The notes under the pieces were generated by a model. That model did not search any database and was not told the DNA's origin. It saw only the letters and a program-made list of their open reading frames with translations. Positions 1 to 8,485 of a stretch of 50,022 nucleotides of DNA are shown in pieces. How positions within the stretch are numbered: the first letter of the stretch is position 1; each line of letters begins with the position of its first letter. The position numbers were made by a program, and so were the translations under genes. This stretch comes from Sporosarcina sp. ZBG7A (GTDB taxonomy: Bacteria > Bacillota > Bacilli > Bacillales_A > Planococcaceae). The stretch spans positions 1 to 50,022 of the forward strand of contig NZ_JWIB01000044.1 in NCBI RefSeq assembly GCF_000813425.1, written 5' to 3'.

Positions 1-52
1 TCTCCTCTTGCTTTTATTTGTGTACCTCATGACCAGAATGCAAACATCGATT

Positions 53-802
53 TCACTCCGCCATCGTAAGAAATCTTTTTGTCCGTTCTTCCTTCGGATT
101 ATCAAATAGTTCCTTGGGGTCCCCTTGTTCGACAATGACACCGCCATCCATGAAAATCACTCGATCTGCCACTTCCCTCGCGAAATTCATTTCATGTGTA
201 ACGATGACCATGGTCATTCCCTCTTCTGCCAAATCTTTAATGACCTGTAGAACTTCTCTGACTAGTTCAGGGTCCAAAGCAGACGTAGGTTCATCATAGA
301 GCATGACGGTAGGATTTAGAGATAACGCCCTAGCAATCGCCACGCGTTGCTGTTGACCCCCTGACAACTGGGAAGGATAATGATCACAACGATCTCCAAG
401 ACCTACTTTGCTAAGAAGGGATTCCGCTAATTCCTTTGCTTCGGCCGGTTTCACGCCATAAATAGTCAAGGGACCTTCCATCACGTTTTCAATGGCAGTC
501 TTATTCGGAAATAGATTAAATGATTGAAAAACAAAACCAGTTTTCTTTCGTAACTCCCTAATCTCTTTCTTGCGTTTTCGATCCACTTTTCCACCTGTAT
601 GTAGTTCATGTGGACCGATTCTAATAATGCCTTCGTTCGGCTCTTCTAAATAGGTTAAACATCTGAGAAAAGTCGATTTTCCTGAACCGCTTGGCCCCAT
701 TATAACGACGACTTCACTTTTGTTTACAGCCAAATCGACTCCATCTAAAACCGGATTGTCTCCGAATGCTTTTTTAAGATTTTTAACTTCAATAACCTGC
801 AA
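53..802 (-). CDS. Amino-acid ABC transporter ATP-binding protein (GlnQ/ArtP type)
   Basis: ATPase that powers import of an amino acid, acting on the cytoplasmic face with the permease encoded just upstream. The 249-residue protein has the family's usual length. Visible motifs are Walker A GPSGSGKS (36-43), Q-loop in VFQSFN (near 93), signature [12 protein letters not shown] (from 146), Walker [13 protein letters not shown] (166-177) and the switch histidine in VTHEM (near 203), so it should be active. The start is TTG at 802, preceded by a GGGGGAGGG ribosome site. It is the last gene of a minus-strand run (binding protein, dehydrogenase, permease, ATPase). The dehydrogenase inside the run suggests lysine or a related amino acid as substrate; that is inference. 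Confidence 0.93.
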   Translation of the reverse strand: MQVIEVKNLKKAFGDNPVLDGVDLAVNKSEVVVIMGPSGSGKSTFLRCLTYLEEPNEGIIRIGPHELHTGGKVDRKRKKEIRELRKKTGFVFQSFNLFPNKTAIENVMEGPLTIYGVKPAEAKELAESLLSKVGLGDRCDHYPSQLSGGQQQRVAIARALSLNPTVMLYDEPTSALDPELVREVLQVIKDLAEEGMTMVIVTHEMNFAREVADRVIFMDGGVIVEQGDPKELFDNPKEERTKRFLTMAE

Positions 803-838
803 GATACCCTCCCCCTAAACCTAGATTTCCTACCTTCG

Positions 839-1495
839 TTATCGAACTAAATGCTTTGATGAGCGCTTTTCGAATTTATCCAGCAATGTAGTAAAGAACG
901 TTATCAGAATCCAATAAATGGCTGCTGCTGTTAAATAAATCGTTAGCGGCTCAAACGTTTTTGCAATGATCAAACTAGACATTTGCAGTAGTTCAGTAAC
1001 GGTTATGACAGAGACTAGCGATGTATCCTTCACTAGAACGATAAATGAGTTTGATAATGTCGGAATTGCAATCCGAAGACTTTGAGGGATAATTATCCTT
1101 CTCATCGCTTGCCCATATGTCATCCCCATTGAAATAGCAGCTTCCATCTGGCCCCTGTCGACAGCGAGGATGGATGCACGGAATGATTCAGAAAGATAGG
1201 CACCCGCATTTAGACTTAGTGCCATAATCCCCGAAGAAATAGGATCTAGTGAAATACCGATTTGAGGCAATCCATAGTAAATGACAAATATTTGTACAAG
1301 AAGTGGGGTTCCACGAATTACGGATATATAGATACTGGCGATTTGATAGACAACTTTGATCTTTAGAATTCGGATAATCGCTGTGGAAAATCCTATCACC
1401 AGTGCTATGAGTACTGATATACAACTTAAAAAAAGCGTCATGATTGTTGCTTTTAATAGGGAGGGCAATGAGTCAATTATTATCGTGACATCCAC
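839..1495 (-). CDS. Amino-acid ABC transporter permease (HisM/GlnP family)
   Basis: Membrane subunit of a polar amino-acid importer. It shows several hydrophobic segments and the family's conserved loop near SLNAGAYLSESFRASI, continuing to the EAA-like stretch GQMEAAISMGMTYGQAMRRIIIPQ, typical of the His/Glu/Gln permease family. I chose the GTG at 1495 (218 residues) because GGAAGGA lies about nine bases upstream. A longer in-frame reading from TTG at 1534 adds thirteen residues without a good ribosome site. It lies 36 bases before the ATPase gene and 52 after the dehydrogenase gene, so all three are probably co-transcribed. A single permease gene implies a homodimeric channel. Confidence 0.9.
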   Translation of the reverse strand: MDVTIIIDSLPSLLKATIMTLFLSCISVLIALVIGFSTAIIRILKIKVVYQIASIYISVIRGTPLLVQIFVIYYGLPQIGISLDPISSGIMALSLNAGAYLSESFRASILAVDRGQMEAAISMGMTYGQAMRRIIIPQSLRIAIPTLSNSFIVLVKDTSLVSVITVTELLQMSSLIIAKTFEPLTIYLTAAAIYWILITFFTTLLDKFEKRSSKHLVR

Positions 1496-1547
1496 TACTT
1501 CACTTCCTTCCAGACTTTCTATCGAGCAAGCCAAATCACTCTAAATG

Positions 1548-2690
1548 CTAACCCTTAAATTCAATGTGAATTCCCAGCTCTTTTAGTTCTTCAATAAAAG
1601 GATCAAACCTCTCGTTAACAATGATTGTTTCTATAGGGACCACACCTGTTTCTAGTATCCTTTTCTCTGCAATCCACTTTGCCGCTAGTGCAGCGGGAAG
1701 TGCAGTTGTTTTTGCCATGGAAGATATATTTCGTTCATGGTCGTACACATCAACCATTTCCCATGTATAGTTTTTAGATTTTCCATCTTTAGTACCTTTA
1801 ACTTCCACTCGAACAACCGTTACATCTTCATTTGATACCCCTACCATTTTTGGCGCAAGTATCTTCTCAGATATTTTTACGGGAGTAGTGATGACCCCTT
1901 CGACTTCAATTGGCTTATTATCTAAAAAGCCCAACTCACCTAATACCTTCATCTTCTCCCAATGGCCAGGATAGCGAACTGTTTTTTCAGTTAAGTTGCC
2001 CACTTTTCCTTTTAACGTGAATGCAGTGCTATGTGCATCAGTTATGACGGCTTCACAGTCACCAACCGGGTAAGGGAACGACATTGACTCAAGCTCTGAG
2101 AGGGCCGGTAATTCTACAATTTCACCATTTTTGATTGCGAATGCAGGCTTTGTATAGAGCCCTAATACACTTTCTAGTCGAAACACGACCTGGTACCAAA
2201 GTGGTGGAACTGGCCATCTAGGAATCCCCCCGCAAATCAGAACTGCTTCATCGGCTTCATCAAGCATTTCGATTCCTTGTGCTGCAAGGAAGTTTGTGAT
2301 GCCAGGCGCAACACCACACCCTGGGATAATCGTGACTCCAGCCTCTTTTGCTTGAGTATGTAATTCTAGTTTTTCTTTAAACATGGACCCAACCAAATCT
2401 ACTAAATGACATTGTGAAGCGATTGCAGCTTTTACAGCGGTTAAGCTTAACGAATGAGGGAGACATCCAACTGCTACATCCGATCCCTCGAGTACTTTTA
2501 TGAAATCATCTTCCGTTGACAACGTTACCGTCTTTCCAAACACCTTTGGATTATCCGCAATTTCGAGACATTTATCGATACTCTCCTGTCTGACATCGAC
2601 TGCCGTGACCGATTCAATTTCTTCGAATTTTGCCATTTCGCTAACGATTGTTGTGCCAATCATCCCAGTTCCTAAAACGACTACTCTCAT
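1548..2690 (-). CDS. L-lysine 6-dehydrogenase-like protein (saccharopine dehydrogenase superfamily)
   Basis: Predicted NAD(P)-dependent oxidoreductase of 380 residues. The N-terminus is a Rossmann fold with GTGMIG at 7-12 and an acidic residue after the second strand (AVDVR). The middle part (AGVTIIPGCGVAPGITNFLA, then CGGIPRWPVPPLWY) closely resembles, from memory, the L-lysine 6-dehydrogenase of Geobacillus. That enzyme oxidises the epsilon-amino group of lysine to give allysine, which cyclises to piperideine-6-carboxylate. The start ATG at 2690 has AGAGGTG ten bases upstream. The gene sits between the binding-protein and permease genes of an ABC importer, an arrangement that suggests the imported amino acid is its substrate. 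Lysine specificity is inference; other saccharopine-dehydrogenase relatives act on different amino acids. Confidence 0.78.
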   Translation of the reverse strand: MRVVVLGTGMIGTTIVSEMAKFEEIESVTAVDVRQESIDKCLEIADNPKVFGKTVTLSTEDDFIKVLEGSDVAVGCLPHSLSLTAVKAAIASQCHLVDLVGSMFKEKLELHTQAKEAGVTIIPGCGVAPGITNFLAAQGIEMLDEADEAVLICGGIPRWPVPPLWYQVVFRLESVLGLYTKPAFAIKNGEIVELPALSELESMSFPYPVGDCEAVITDAHSTAFTLKGKVGNLTEKTVRYPGHWEKMKVLGELGFLDNKPIEVEGVITTPVKISEKILAPKMVGVSNEDVTVVRVEVKGTKDGKSKNYTWEMVDVYDHERNISSMAKTTALPAALAAKWIAEKRILETGVVPIETIIVNERFDPFIEELKELGIHIEFKG

Positions 2691-2730
2691 ATAATTTGTT
2701 CACCTCTGTCAATTTTTTATGAAAGAAAAT

Positions 2731-2768
2731 CCTAGAGTAAACAACCTCCTGCTTCTGGTTACTCTAGG
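2731..2768 (-). terminator. Hairpin between binding-protein and dehydrogenase genes
   Basis: A ten-base-pair stem (CCTAGAGTAA pairing with TTACTCTAGG) with a loop of about 18 bases lies just after the binding-protein gene. On the minus strand it is followed by ATTTTCTTT, a weak T-tract. It probably stops or attenuates transcription so the binding protein is made in excess of permease and ATPase, a usual pattern in such operons. Confidence 0.6.
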
Positions 2769-2774
2769 GAATTA

Positions 2775-3584
2775 TTACTTGTCTAAAGGATCTGTTCCAA
2801 ACCACTTTTTATAAATTTCTTTATAAGTTCCATCTTCTTTCATTTCCTTAAGTGCGTTATTCACTTTTTCTACAAAGTCTTCATTTCCTTTATTAACAGC
2901 CATTCCAATTTCATCTTTATTTAAGATGTCGCTGGTGACTTTAATCGGTAAGTTGTTCTCTTTGATGTTATAGTTCATTAGCAACTGGTCATTGATGATG
3001 ACATCCAGGCGTTTATTCGTTAAATCTTGAATGTAATCGCTTACAGCTTTATACAACTTTACATCTGCACCATCAACACTGTTCGCAACTTCCTCAAAAG
3101 TTGTTCCCCCACCCACGCCTACTTTCTTCCCTTTAATATCAGCGAGTTCGGTTATATCATCTGTGTCTTCGCGCGTTACTAAAACAGAACCAGTCACAAC
3201 GTATGGATCTGTGAAGTCTACGCTTTTTTTACGTTCTTCTGTGACCGTCATCTGACCAATAATAATATCGAATTTATCAGCTTTAAGTCCTCCGATTAGT
3301 CCATCCCATTTCGTTGCGATAAATTCAGCTTCAACGCCCAATCTTTTAGCGATTTCATTTGAAATGTCTACATCAAATCCTTGGAACTCGTCCTTGTCGT
3401 TGAGAAAGTTAAACGGTGGGTATGTCCCTTCAAAAGCTACTTTCATGACTTTAGAATCTGTGATCCGATCTGCCACAGCTGTCGTGACTGCTTTTTCAGC
3501 CTTTTCCTTACTTTTCCCTCCACACCCTGCAAGTACTGCCGCTAATACTAGTGATAAAATAGATAGCCACAACATTTTTTTCAT
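2775..3584 (-). CDS. Amino-acid ABC transporter substrate-binding lipoprotein
   Basis: Extracellular solute-binding protein of family 3 (SBP_bac_3), 269 residues, anchored by a lipid. A basic, hydrophobic signal ends in the lipobox LAGC (cysteine 21). The mature part begins with the family pattern FEGTYPPFNFLND, and later shows GFDVDISNEIAKRLG and the DGLIGGLKADKFDIIIGQMT region. The start ATG at 3584 follows GGAGGGG; an upstream TTG at 3623 lacks a ribosome site. It is the first gene of the importer run and is separated from the dehydrogenase gene by a hairpin. A cre-like site lies 25-38 bases before the start. Confidence 0.92.
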   Translation of the reverse strand: MKKMLWLSILSLVLAAVLAGCGGKSKEKAEKAVTTAVADRITDSKVMKVAFEGTYPPFNFLNDKDEFQGFDVDISNEIAKRLGVEAEFIATKWDGLIGGLKADKFDIIIGQMTVTEERKKSVDFTDPYVVTGSVLVTREDTDDITELADIKGKKVGVGGGTTFEEVANSVDGADVKLYKAVSDYIQDLTNKRLDVIINDQLLMNYNIKENNLPIKVTSDILNKDEIGMAVNKGNEDFVEKVNNALKEMKEDGTYKEIYKKWFGTDPLDK

Positions 3585-3608
3585 CTTTACCCCTCCAAAT
3601 TTAATATT

Positions 3609-3622
3609 TACGAGCGCTTTCA
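3609..3622 (-). promoter_or_regulatory. Possible CcpA cre site
   Basis: The minus-strand sequence TGAAAGCGCTCGTA matches the cre consensus TGWAARCGYTWNCW at 12 of 14 positions, with deviations in the last four bases. It lies shortly upstream of the binding-protein start, where CcpA could act as a roadblock and link uptake to carbon status. It is a pattern match only. Confidence 0.4.
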
Positions 3623-3766
3623 ATTAGAGATTTACATCTCCACCTTTCACCTTGTCCGTATCGATTGTTTGTCCCACGCCATTGAGGTACAAGTTAGTTA
3701 ACTATATGTCCAAGCCATAGGAATGATTCGTGAACCTTTCTTAATAAGACTACAAAAAATTCAAAA

Positions 3767-3813
3767 GCCGCCAGCACTACTGACGAGGATTCAGCGTCAA
3801 TACTGCTGGCAGC
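3767..3813 (-). terminator. Terminator after the aldehyde dehydrogenase gene
   Basis: A long imperfect stem has GCTGCCAGCA on one arm and TGCTGGCGGC on the other, with a second paired block TTGACG/CGTCAG. On the minus strand it is followed by TTTTGAATTTTTT. It lies 16 bases past the aldehyde dehydrogenase stop codon and separates the enzyme pair from the transporter run. Confidence 0.8.
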
Positions 3814-3828
3814 TACTATATTCTAAAT

Positions 3829-5382
3829 TTAATAGTTATCGATTTGTGCTCGTTGCAATTTCCCACTGTAATCCACGTAGACGGATTTCCATTCTGTATA
3901 GACATCAAGTGCAGCTACACCTGAATCTCTATGTCCATTTCCAGTCCCTTTTGTCCCTCCGAAAGGCAGATGGATTTCTGCTCCCGTCGTTCCCGCATTG
4001 ATATAAACAATCCCTGTATCGAGATCCCTCATCGCTTGGAAAGCTAGATTGACATTAGCGGTGAAGATTGAGCTGGACAATCCAAATTCCACACTATTGT
4101 TCACTTCGATGGCTTCTTCCAGGCTGTTCACCGGAATAATTGAGACTACTGGACCAAAGATTTCCTCTTGAGCAATTCTCATATCAACCGTTGCATCGGT
4201 GAATATGGTTGGCGCATAGAAATTCCCAGTAACGAGTCCGCTATCTGTTATCATACTTCCCCCAGCAAGAAGTGTAGCTCCCTCTTCGAGACCGATTTTC
4301 ACGTACTCATGGATTTTTCCTAGAGATGAACGATTGATCACTGGACCTACTTTTACTGTTTCGTCTGCCCCATCACCAAGCGATAATTCACCAATTCGGT
4401 CAACAAGCTTGTTCTCCAGGTCTTCTTTCACATCCTGATGAACGATAATTCGACTTGTCGCTGTGCACCGTTGGCCGCTTGTACCAAATGCCCCCCACAA
4501 TATACCGTCAACTGCAAGATCGAGATCCGCATCTTCCAATACAATGACAGCATTTTTTCCTCCCATTTCTAGAGATGTTCTTTTCAATAGTTCTCCAGCA
4601 CGGGAATTGATAGCACTACCAACCTCATTTGACCCAGTAAAAGAAATCAAATCGATATCCGGGTGTTCGACCATTGCATTCCCTACTTCTCTTCCGGAAC
4701 CATTCACTAAATTCATCAGACCTTTCGGTAATCCTGCTTCTTCAAAAATTTTCGCGAATTCGTATGCGATGATTGGTGTTTCTGTTGCAGGTTTCCATAC
4801 TACTGCATTCCCTGAAACAAGGGCCGGAAACGACTTCCAAGAAGCAATTGCAATCGGAAAATTCCAAGGTGTGATCAGTCCCGCAACACCGATTGGCACA
4901 CGTACACTCATCGCGAATTTGTTGCGCAGCTCTGACGGAACCGTATCCCCAAACAGGCGACGGCCTTCTCCTGCCATGTAATAAGCCATATCGATCGCTT
5001 CTTGTACTTCTCCGCGAGCTTCGTCAATCACTTTGCCCATTTCACTAGTCAAGATTTGCGATAATTCTTCTTTCCGGTCTTTCAGTAGGGTTGCTATTGT
5101 ATATAAGTATTCTGCACGCTCAGGTGCCGGAACAAGACGCCATTCTTTTTGTGCTTTTTTTGCAGCTTGGACCGCACGATCCACGTCTTCATCAGTTGAC
5201 TGTGTGACTTCCCCCAACACTTTTCCGTTCGCTGGATTTAGCACGTCGACAAATTTACCGGAAGAGGATTCGCACCACTCACCGTCGATGTAGTTAAGAA
5301 GTTTTTTCGTGTCAATGCCTCCGCTATCCTTTGTCCCTTTTTTAGATGGATGAACAACTTGAATTCCTTTACGATTTATCAT
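3829..5382 (-). CDS. Aldehyde dehydrogenase, possible allysine / semialdehyde dehydrogenase
   Basis: NAD(P)-dependent oxidation of an aldehyde to a carboxylate. All catalytic parts of the ALDH superfamily are visible in the 517 residues: the oxyanion asparagine in TPWNFP (174), the cofactor lysine in WKPAT (197), the general base in LEMGGKN (Glu272) and the nucleophile in GQRCTATS (Cys306). The protein is some 20-30 residues longer than usual at the N-terminus. The start ATG at 5382 has GAAGGAGG upstream. It follows the aminotransferase gene by 32 bases. Beside a lysine-dehydrogenase-like gene, allysine to 2-aminoadipate is the natural guess, but the sequence alone does not fix the substrate. 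Confidence 0.9.
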   Translation of the reverse strand: MINRKGIQVVHPSKKGTKDSGGIDTKKLLNYIDGEWCESSSGKFVDVLNPANGKVLGEVTQSTDEDVDRAVQAAKKAQKEWRLVPAPERAEYLYTIATLLKDRKEELSQILTSEMGKVIDEARGEVQEAIDMAYYMAGEGRRLFGDTVPSELRNKFAMSVRVPIGVAGLITPWNFPIAIASWKSFPALVSGNAVVWKPATETPIIAYEFAKIFEEAGLPKGLMNLVNGSGREVGNAMVEHPDIDLISFTGSNEVGSAINSRAGELLKRTSLEMGGKNAVIVLEDADLDLAVDGILWGAFGTSGQRCTATSRIIVHQDVKEDLENKLVDRIGELSLGDGADETVKVGPVINRSSLGKIHEYVKIGLEEGATLLAGGSMITDSGLVTGNFYAPTIFTDATVDMRIAQEEIFGPVVSIIPVNSLEEAIEVNNSVEFGLSSSIFTANVNLAFQAMRDLDTGIVYINAGTTGAEIHLPFGGTKGTGNGHRDSGVAALDVYTEWKSVYVDYSGKLQRAQIDNY

Positions 5383-5414
5383 ATAACTGCCTCCTTCAAC
5401 ATTTTACGTATCTG

Positions 5415-6575
5415 TTAAATGCTTTCTTTGATTCGATGAATTGCTTCGAATAAACGTTCATTCGGAACCGACAGTGAGATGCGGAAATACCCCTCTCCAC
5501 CGGGGCCAAAGGCATTGCCGGGTGTAACGATTACGCCTGTTTTCTCTAGAACACTTGTGACAAATTCCGTTGAAGTAAAGCCTTTCGGAACTGGTGCCCA
5601 AACAAATAAACTTCCTTTTGGAGGCTCTACCTGTATGCCGATAGAGGAGAGACCATCCAACACGACAGCCATTCTTTCTTCGTAAATGCCGTTATGTGCT
5701 GTAACACAACTCTGGTCGCTATTTAAAGCAAATGCAGCTGCTTTCTGGATCGGCGTGAATTGTCCAGTGTCCGTATTACTCTTTAGGACTGATAGCGCTT
5801 TAATGATTTCTTTATTGCCAACTACATATCCGATTCTCCAACCTGTCATATTATAGGTTTTCGAAAGCGAACCGAATTCGACCGAACCTTTTTTAGCACC
5901 CTCGACCTGCAGAATACTTGGCGCGGTATAGTTCGAATACGTCACCATGTTATAAGCAGAATCATGAGCGATCAGGATGCCATGTTCTTTTGAAAAAGCG
6001 ACTGCCTTTTTGAAGAATTCAATATCAACAGTAGCCGAAGTCGGATTCCCTGGATAATTTAAAAACATCAGTTTGGAACGGGTTATGACTTCTTGAGGAA
6101 TTAAACTAAAATCTGGTTCGAAATTATTCTCTTTCAGTAAAGGCATGTCGTAATACTTTCCATTCGCTAGTAACGTTGCCATTCTGTAGACGGGGTAGCT
6201 AGGATCTGGTATCAATACCGTATCCCCAGGATCGATCAGTGTTGGAATCAGATGAGCAATCCCTTCTTTCGAGCCGATGAGGGCTAGTACTTCTGTTTCT
6301 GGATCGAGATCTACACCATATTGTCGTAAATAGAAATCAGCAATGGACTGACGATATTCAAGGCATCCTATGAAACTGGGATACTTGAAGTTCGCAGGAT
6401 CTTGCATCTCTTCTACTAATTTCTCGACAATATGCGGCGGTGTTGGCAAATCAGGATCCCCAATTCCTAAATCGATCACATCCACTCCCGCCCCAATCAT
6501 TGCAGCCTTCTTCTTATTGATTTCTGCAAACAAATACGGAGGGATTTGTCCCAAACGATTCGATTGATAGTCCAA
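5415..6575 (-). CDS. Class I/II PLP-dependent aminotransferase (LL-diaminopimelate aminotransferase-like)
   Basis: Fold-type I aminotransferase of 386 residues. It shows the substrate loop LGIGDPDLPTPPHIV, the cofactor-stacking tyrosine in PDPSYPVYR, the asparagine in NYPGNPTSA, the Schiff-base lysine in GSLSKTYNMTGW (about 239) and the arginine of WRIGY. Databases often label such proteins DapL-like, but here the neighbours suggest transamination of a lysine breakdown product such as 2-aminoadipate. I chose the TTG at 6575 because GGTAGGTGG precedes it and family members begin with this NRLGQIPPYLF segment. A GTG at 6617 would add 14 residues with no clear ribosome site. It is first in a two-gene unit with the aldehyde dehydrogenase. 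Confidence 0.88.
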   Translation of the reverse strand: MDYQSNRLGQIPPYLFAEINKKKAAMIGAGVDVIDLGIGDPDLPTPPHIVEKLVEEMQDPANFKYPSFIGCLEYRQSIADFYLRQYGVDLDPETEVLALIGSKEGIAHLIPTLIDPGDTVLIPDPSYPVYRMATLLANGKYYDMPLLKENNFEPDFSLIPQEVITRSKLMFLNYPGNPTSATVDIEFFKKAVAFSKEHGILIAHDSAYNMVTYSNYTAPSILQVEGAKKGSVEFGSLSKTYNMTGWRIGYVVGNKEIIKALSVLKSNTDTGQFTPIQKAAAFALNSDQSCVTAHNGIYEERMAVVLDGLSSIGIQVEPPKGSLFVWAPVPKGFTSTEFVTSVLEKTGVIVTPGNAFGPGGEGYFRISLSVPNERLFEAIHRIKESI

Positions 6576-6827
6576 AAAACCACCTACCTTATCTTTAATC
6601 TCAACACTATATGCCACAATAGAAACTCTATGATGTTTTGTTTCTAAATATGCCGCAGAAGTCTCTCTTTATTTGCTTTACATGATGAGGTTCACTATAT
6701 TGTTTAATATGATAATTTTCAGATAAAAAAGATATTTTTGAGTAGACAGTGGAGGAATACGGCAGATTAAAAGCCATTGAGGATGAAGCGTAGGTTGATG
6801 TACGGTAGTTATTCACTGATATATTAA
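6576..6827. other. Leader region upstream of the aminotransferase, no gene seen
   Basis: These 250 bases lie between the nucleoside-transporter terminator and the aminotransferase start and should hold the catabolic promoter. An open frame of 69 codons on the minus strand has no ribosome site or protein-like composition. I found no convincing -10/-35 pair. Confidence 0.4.
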
Positions 6828-6863
6828 AAGCCGTCAACTGCCACGGAGGCAGTTAACGGCTCT
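6828..6863 (-). terminator. Terminator after nupC-like gene
   Basis: A 14-bp stem (AGCCGTTAACTGCC with one G-U pair against GGCAGTTGACGGCT) and a short loop. On the minus strand it is followed by TTTTAAT. It ends the nucleoside operon about 120 bases past the transporter stop. Confidence 0.85.
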
Positions 6864-6982
6864 TGAATTCCATTATTGTGCTGTAAATTTGTAGTTTCCA
6901 GATTTTTGTCGGTCAGTGCATCCAAGTTTCTAGATTATTTAAACGTTCTTGTTTGTTTCTTACACAGGCATTGGTCACTGTT

Positions 6983-8197
6983 TTAAATCAACATACCTGC
7001 GATTGTAGCACTCAACAGATTCGCCAACGTTGCAGCAATAATCGCTTTCATTCCCAGCTCTGCAATGTCCTTTCTTCTTGAAGGTGCCATTCCTCCCAAT
7101 CCGCCGACCAACATAGCAAAAGATGAAAGGTTTGCAAAACCACAAAGTGCAAAACTAATCATGGCTACACTTTTAGGTGACAGATCATCTATTTCAGGTG
7201 CAAATGAGGAGTAGGCAACAAATTCGTTCAGTACGAACTTCTGTCCAATAAAGGACGCTGCCTGTACGGCTTCATCCCAAGGAATTCCAATGACAAAAGC
7301 AAGTGGAGCCAATAGATAACCTAATAACTGTTCTAGTGTTAACGATTCAAAACCAAATACACCACCAGCAGCTCCAATTATCGTATTCAGTAAAAAGATA
7401 AGAGAGATAAAGGCGATGAGCATGGCACCCACACTTATTGCTATTTTCAAGCCATCCATGGCTCCTCGTGATGCTGCGTCGATGACATTTACCGATTCAT
7501 CGTCTTTAACCATTTGAACATCTTCGTTTAAATCAATTGGTTCTGTTTGAGGAATGATTATTTTCGCGAATAACAATCCAGCAGGTGCGCCCATAAATGC
7601 TGCAGCCAATAAATAGTCTAGAGGGACACCCATAATTGCATATCCGCCTAAAACAGCTCCTGACACACAAGCCATCCCACCTACCATAACTGCAAACAAT
7701 TCGGATTTGGTCATTTTCTCAATATAAGGTTTGACTACCAATGGGGCTTCAGTTGGACCTAGAAAGATATTAGCTGCTGCTGACATTGACTCAGTCTTAC
7801 TAGTTTGTAAAATTTTCGACAAAATTCCACCGATGACTTTGGTTGCAAACTGCATAATCCCAAGATAATAAAGAACTGAGATTAATGAAGCGAAGAAAAT
7901 GATAATCGGCAACACTTGAAATGCAAAGGTAAAACCGGCATTATCTGCGTTAAGGACGCCACCAAACACGAATTGGATTCCTTCATTGGAAGAGTCAATC
8001 ACGGTTTGAACAAGTTTTGAAATGAATTGCAAAATCGTTCTTCCAAATTCCCATTTCAACACGATAAATGCAAAAATCAGTTGGAAGGCTAAGGCGCCTA
8101 TAACGGTTCTTGGATTGATGGATTTTCGGTCTTTAGAAAGTACTAGTGCAATTGCTAATATGCTGATAATCCCTATAATTCCCCAAATGTATTGCAT
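6983..8197 (-). CDS. nupC: Concentrative nucleoside transporter (NupC family)
   Basis: Inner-membrane nucleoside importer of the CNT family, 404 residues, driven by protons or sodium. Family signatures are present: the SAAANIFLGPTEAPLVVKPY segment, the gate-type core around GGMACVSGAVLGGYAIMG and the late CGFANLSSFAMLVGGLGGMAPSRR. Hydrophobic segments cover most of the protein. The start ATG at 8197 is preceded by GGGAGAGA; a TTG 21 bases further out is less likely. It is the last gene of the guanine-riboswitch unit, after nucleoside hydrolase and a decayed hydrolase copy, so the pathway is import followed by cleavage to base and ribose. Confidence 0.93.
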   Translation of the reverse strand: MQYIWGIIGIISILAIALVLSKDRKSINPRTVIGALAFQLIFAFIVLKWEFGRTILQFISKLVQTVIDSSNEGIQFVFGGVLNADNAGFTFAFQVLPIIIFFASLISVLYYLGIMQFATKVIGGILSKILQTSKTESMSAAANIFLGPTEAPLVVKPYIEKMTKSELFAVMVGGMACVSGAVLGGYAIMGVPLDYLLAAAFMGAPAGLLFAKIIIPQTEPIDLNEDVQMVKDDESVNVIDAASRGAMDGLKIAISVGAMLIAFISLIFLLNTIIGAAGGVFGFESLTLEQLLGYLLAPLAFVIGIPWDEAVQAASFIGQKFVLNEFVAYSSFAPEIDDLSPKSVAMISFALCGFANLSSFAMLVGGLGGMAPSRRKDIAELGMKAIIAATLANLLSATIAGMLI

Positions 8198-8236
8198 CGT
8201 CTCTCTCCCGTCTTGCAAATAAAATCTATAGAAGCG

Positions 8237-8485
8237 CTATACAATCTTTTGTTTTTCACCTTGTCCAAGTAACTGACGCTCGCATCCTTTATAAACAGGT
8301 ACTTGTCCGCTTGTACCAGCCACTTGAACTGTAGTTAATGTAATTTCCATATGCCGATCAAATTGAACATTTCCGCCAGTGATCATAATGCCTTCAACTT
8401 AAAAATTGTGAAGAGCTGTTAAAATCGCTATCGTGTCGACACCAGCTGTAACTGTATCAATAGTAGCGAGTTTTTTCTCCATCAT
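8237..8485 (-). pseudogene. Decayed second nucleoside hydrolase (N-terminal fragment)
   Basis: Reading from the ATG at 8485 gives about 82 codons clearly related to the N-terminus of inosine-uridine nucleoside hydrolases: TAGVDTIAILTALHNF, a stop, then VEGIMITGGNVQFD and VQVAGTSGQVPVYKGCERQLL. Three lesions are visible. The calcium-binding motif reads DTVTAGVD where relatives have DTDTAGDD, so two acidic residues are lost. Codon 29 is TAA (8399-8401) where relatives have a sense codon. The frame ends after about 82 residues of a usual 310. The ATG overlaps the upstream hydrolase stop as ATGA, so the intact ancestor was translationally coupled. Confidence 0.82.

Noticed and set aside
3585..3760. 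Lysine riboswitch expected upstream of the importer
   Set aside because: The purine-rich conserved core of the lysine aptamer is not found; the region has no matching multi-helix pattern.
6590..6620. Possible sigma-54 promoter (TGGCAT...TTGAG) before the aminotransferase
   Set aside because: The spacing between the GG and GC elements is one base off and the GC dinucleotide is missing; no sigma-54 activator gene is in the window.
8225..8240. cre-like word upstream of nupC
   Set aside because: Only the central CG and a few flanking bases match the consensus; it lies at the end of the hydrolase relic.
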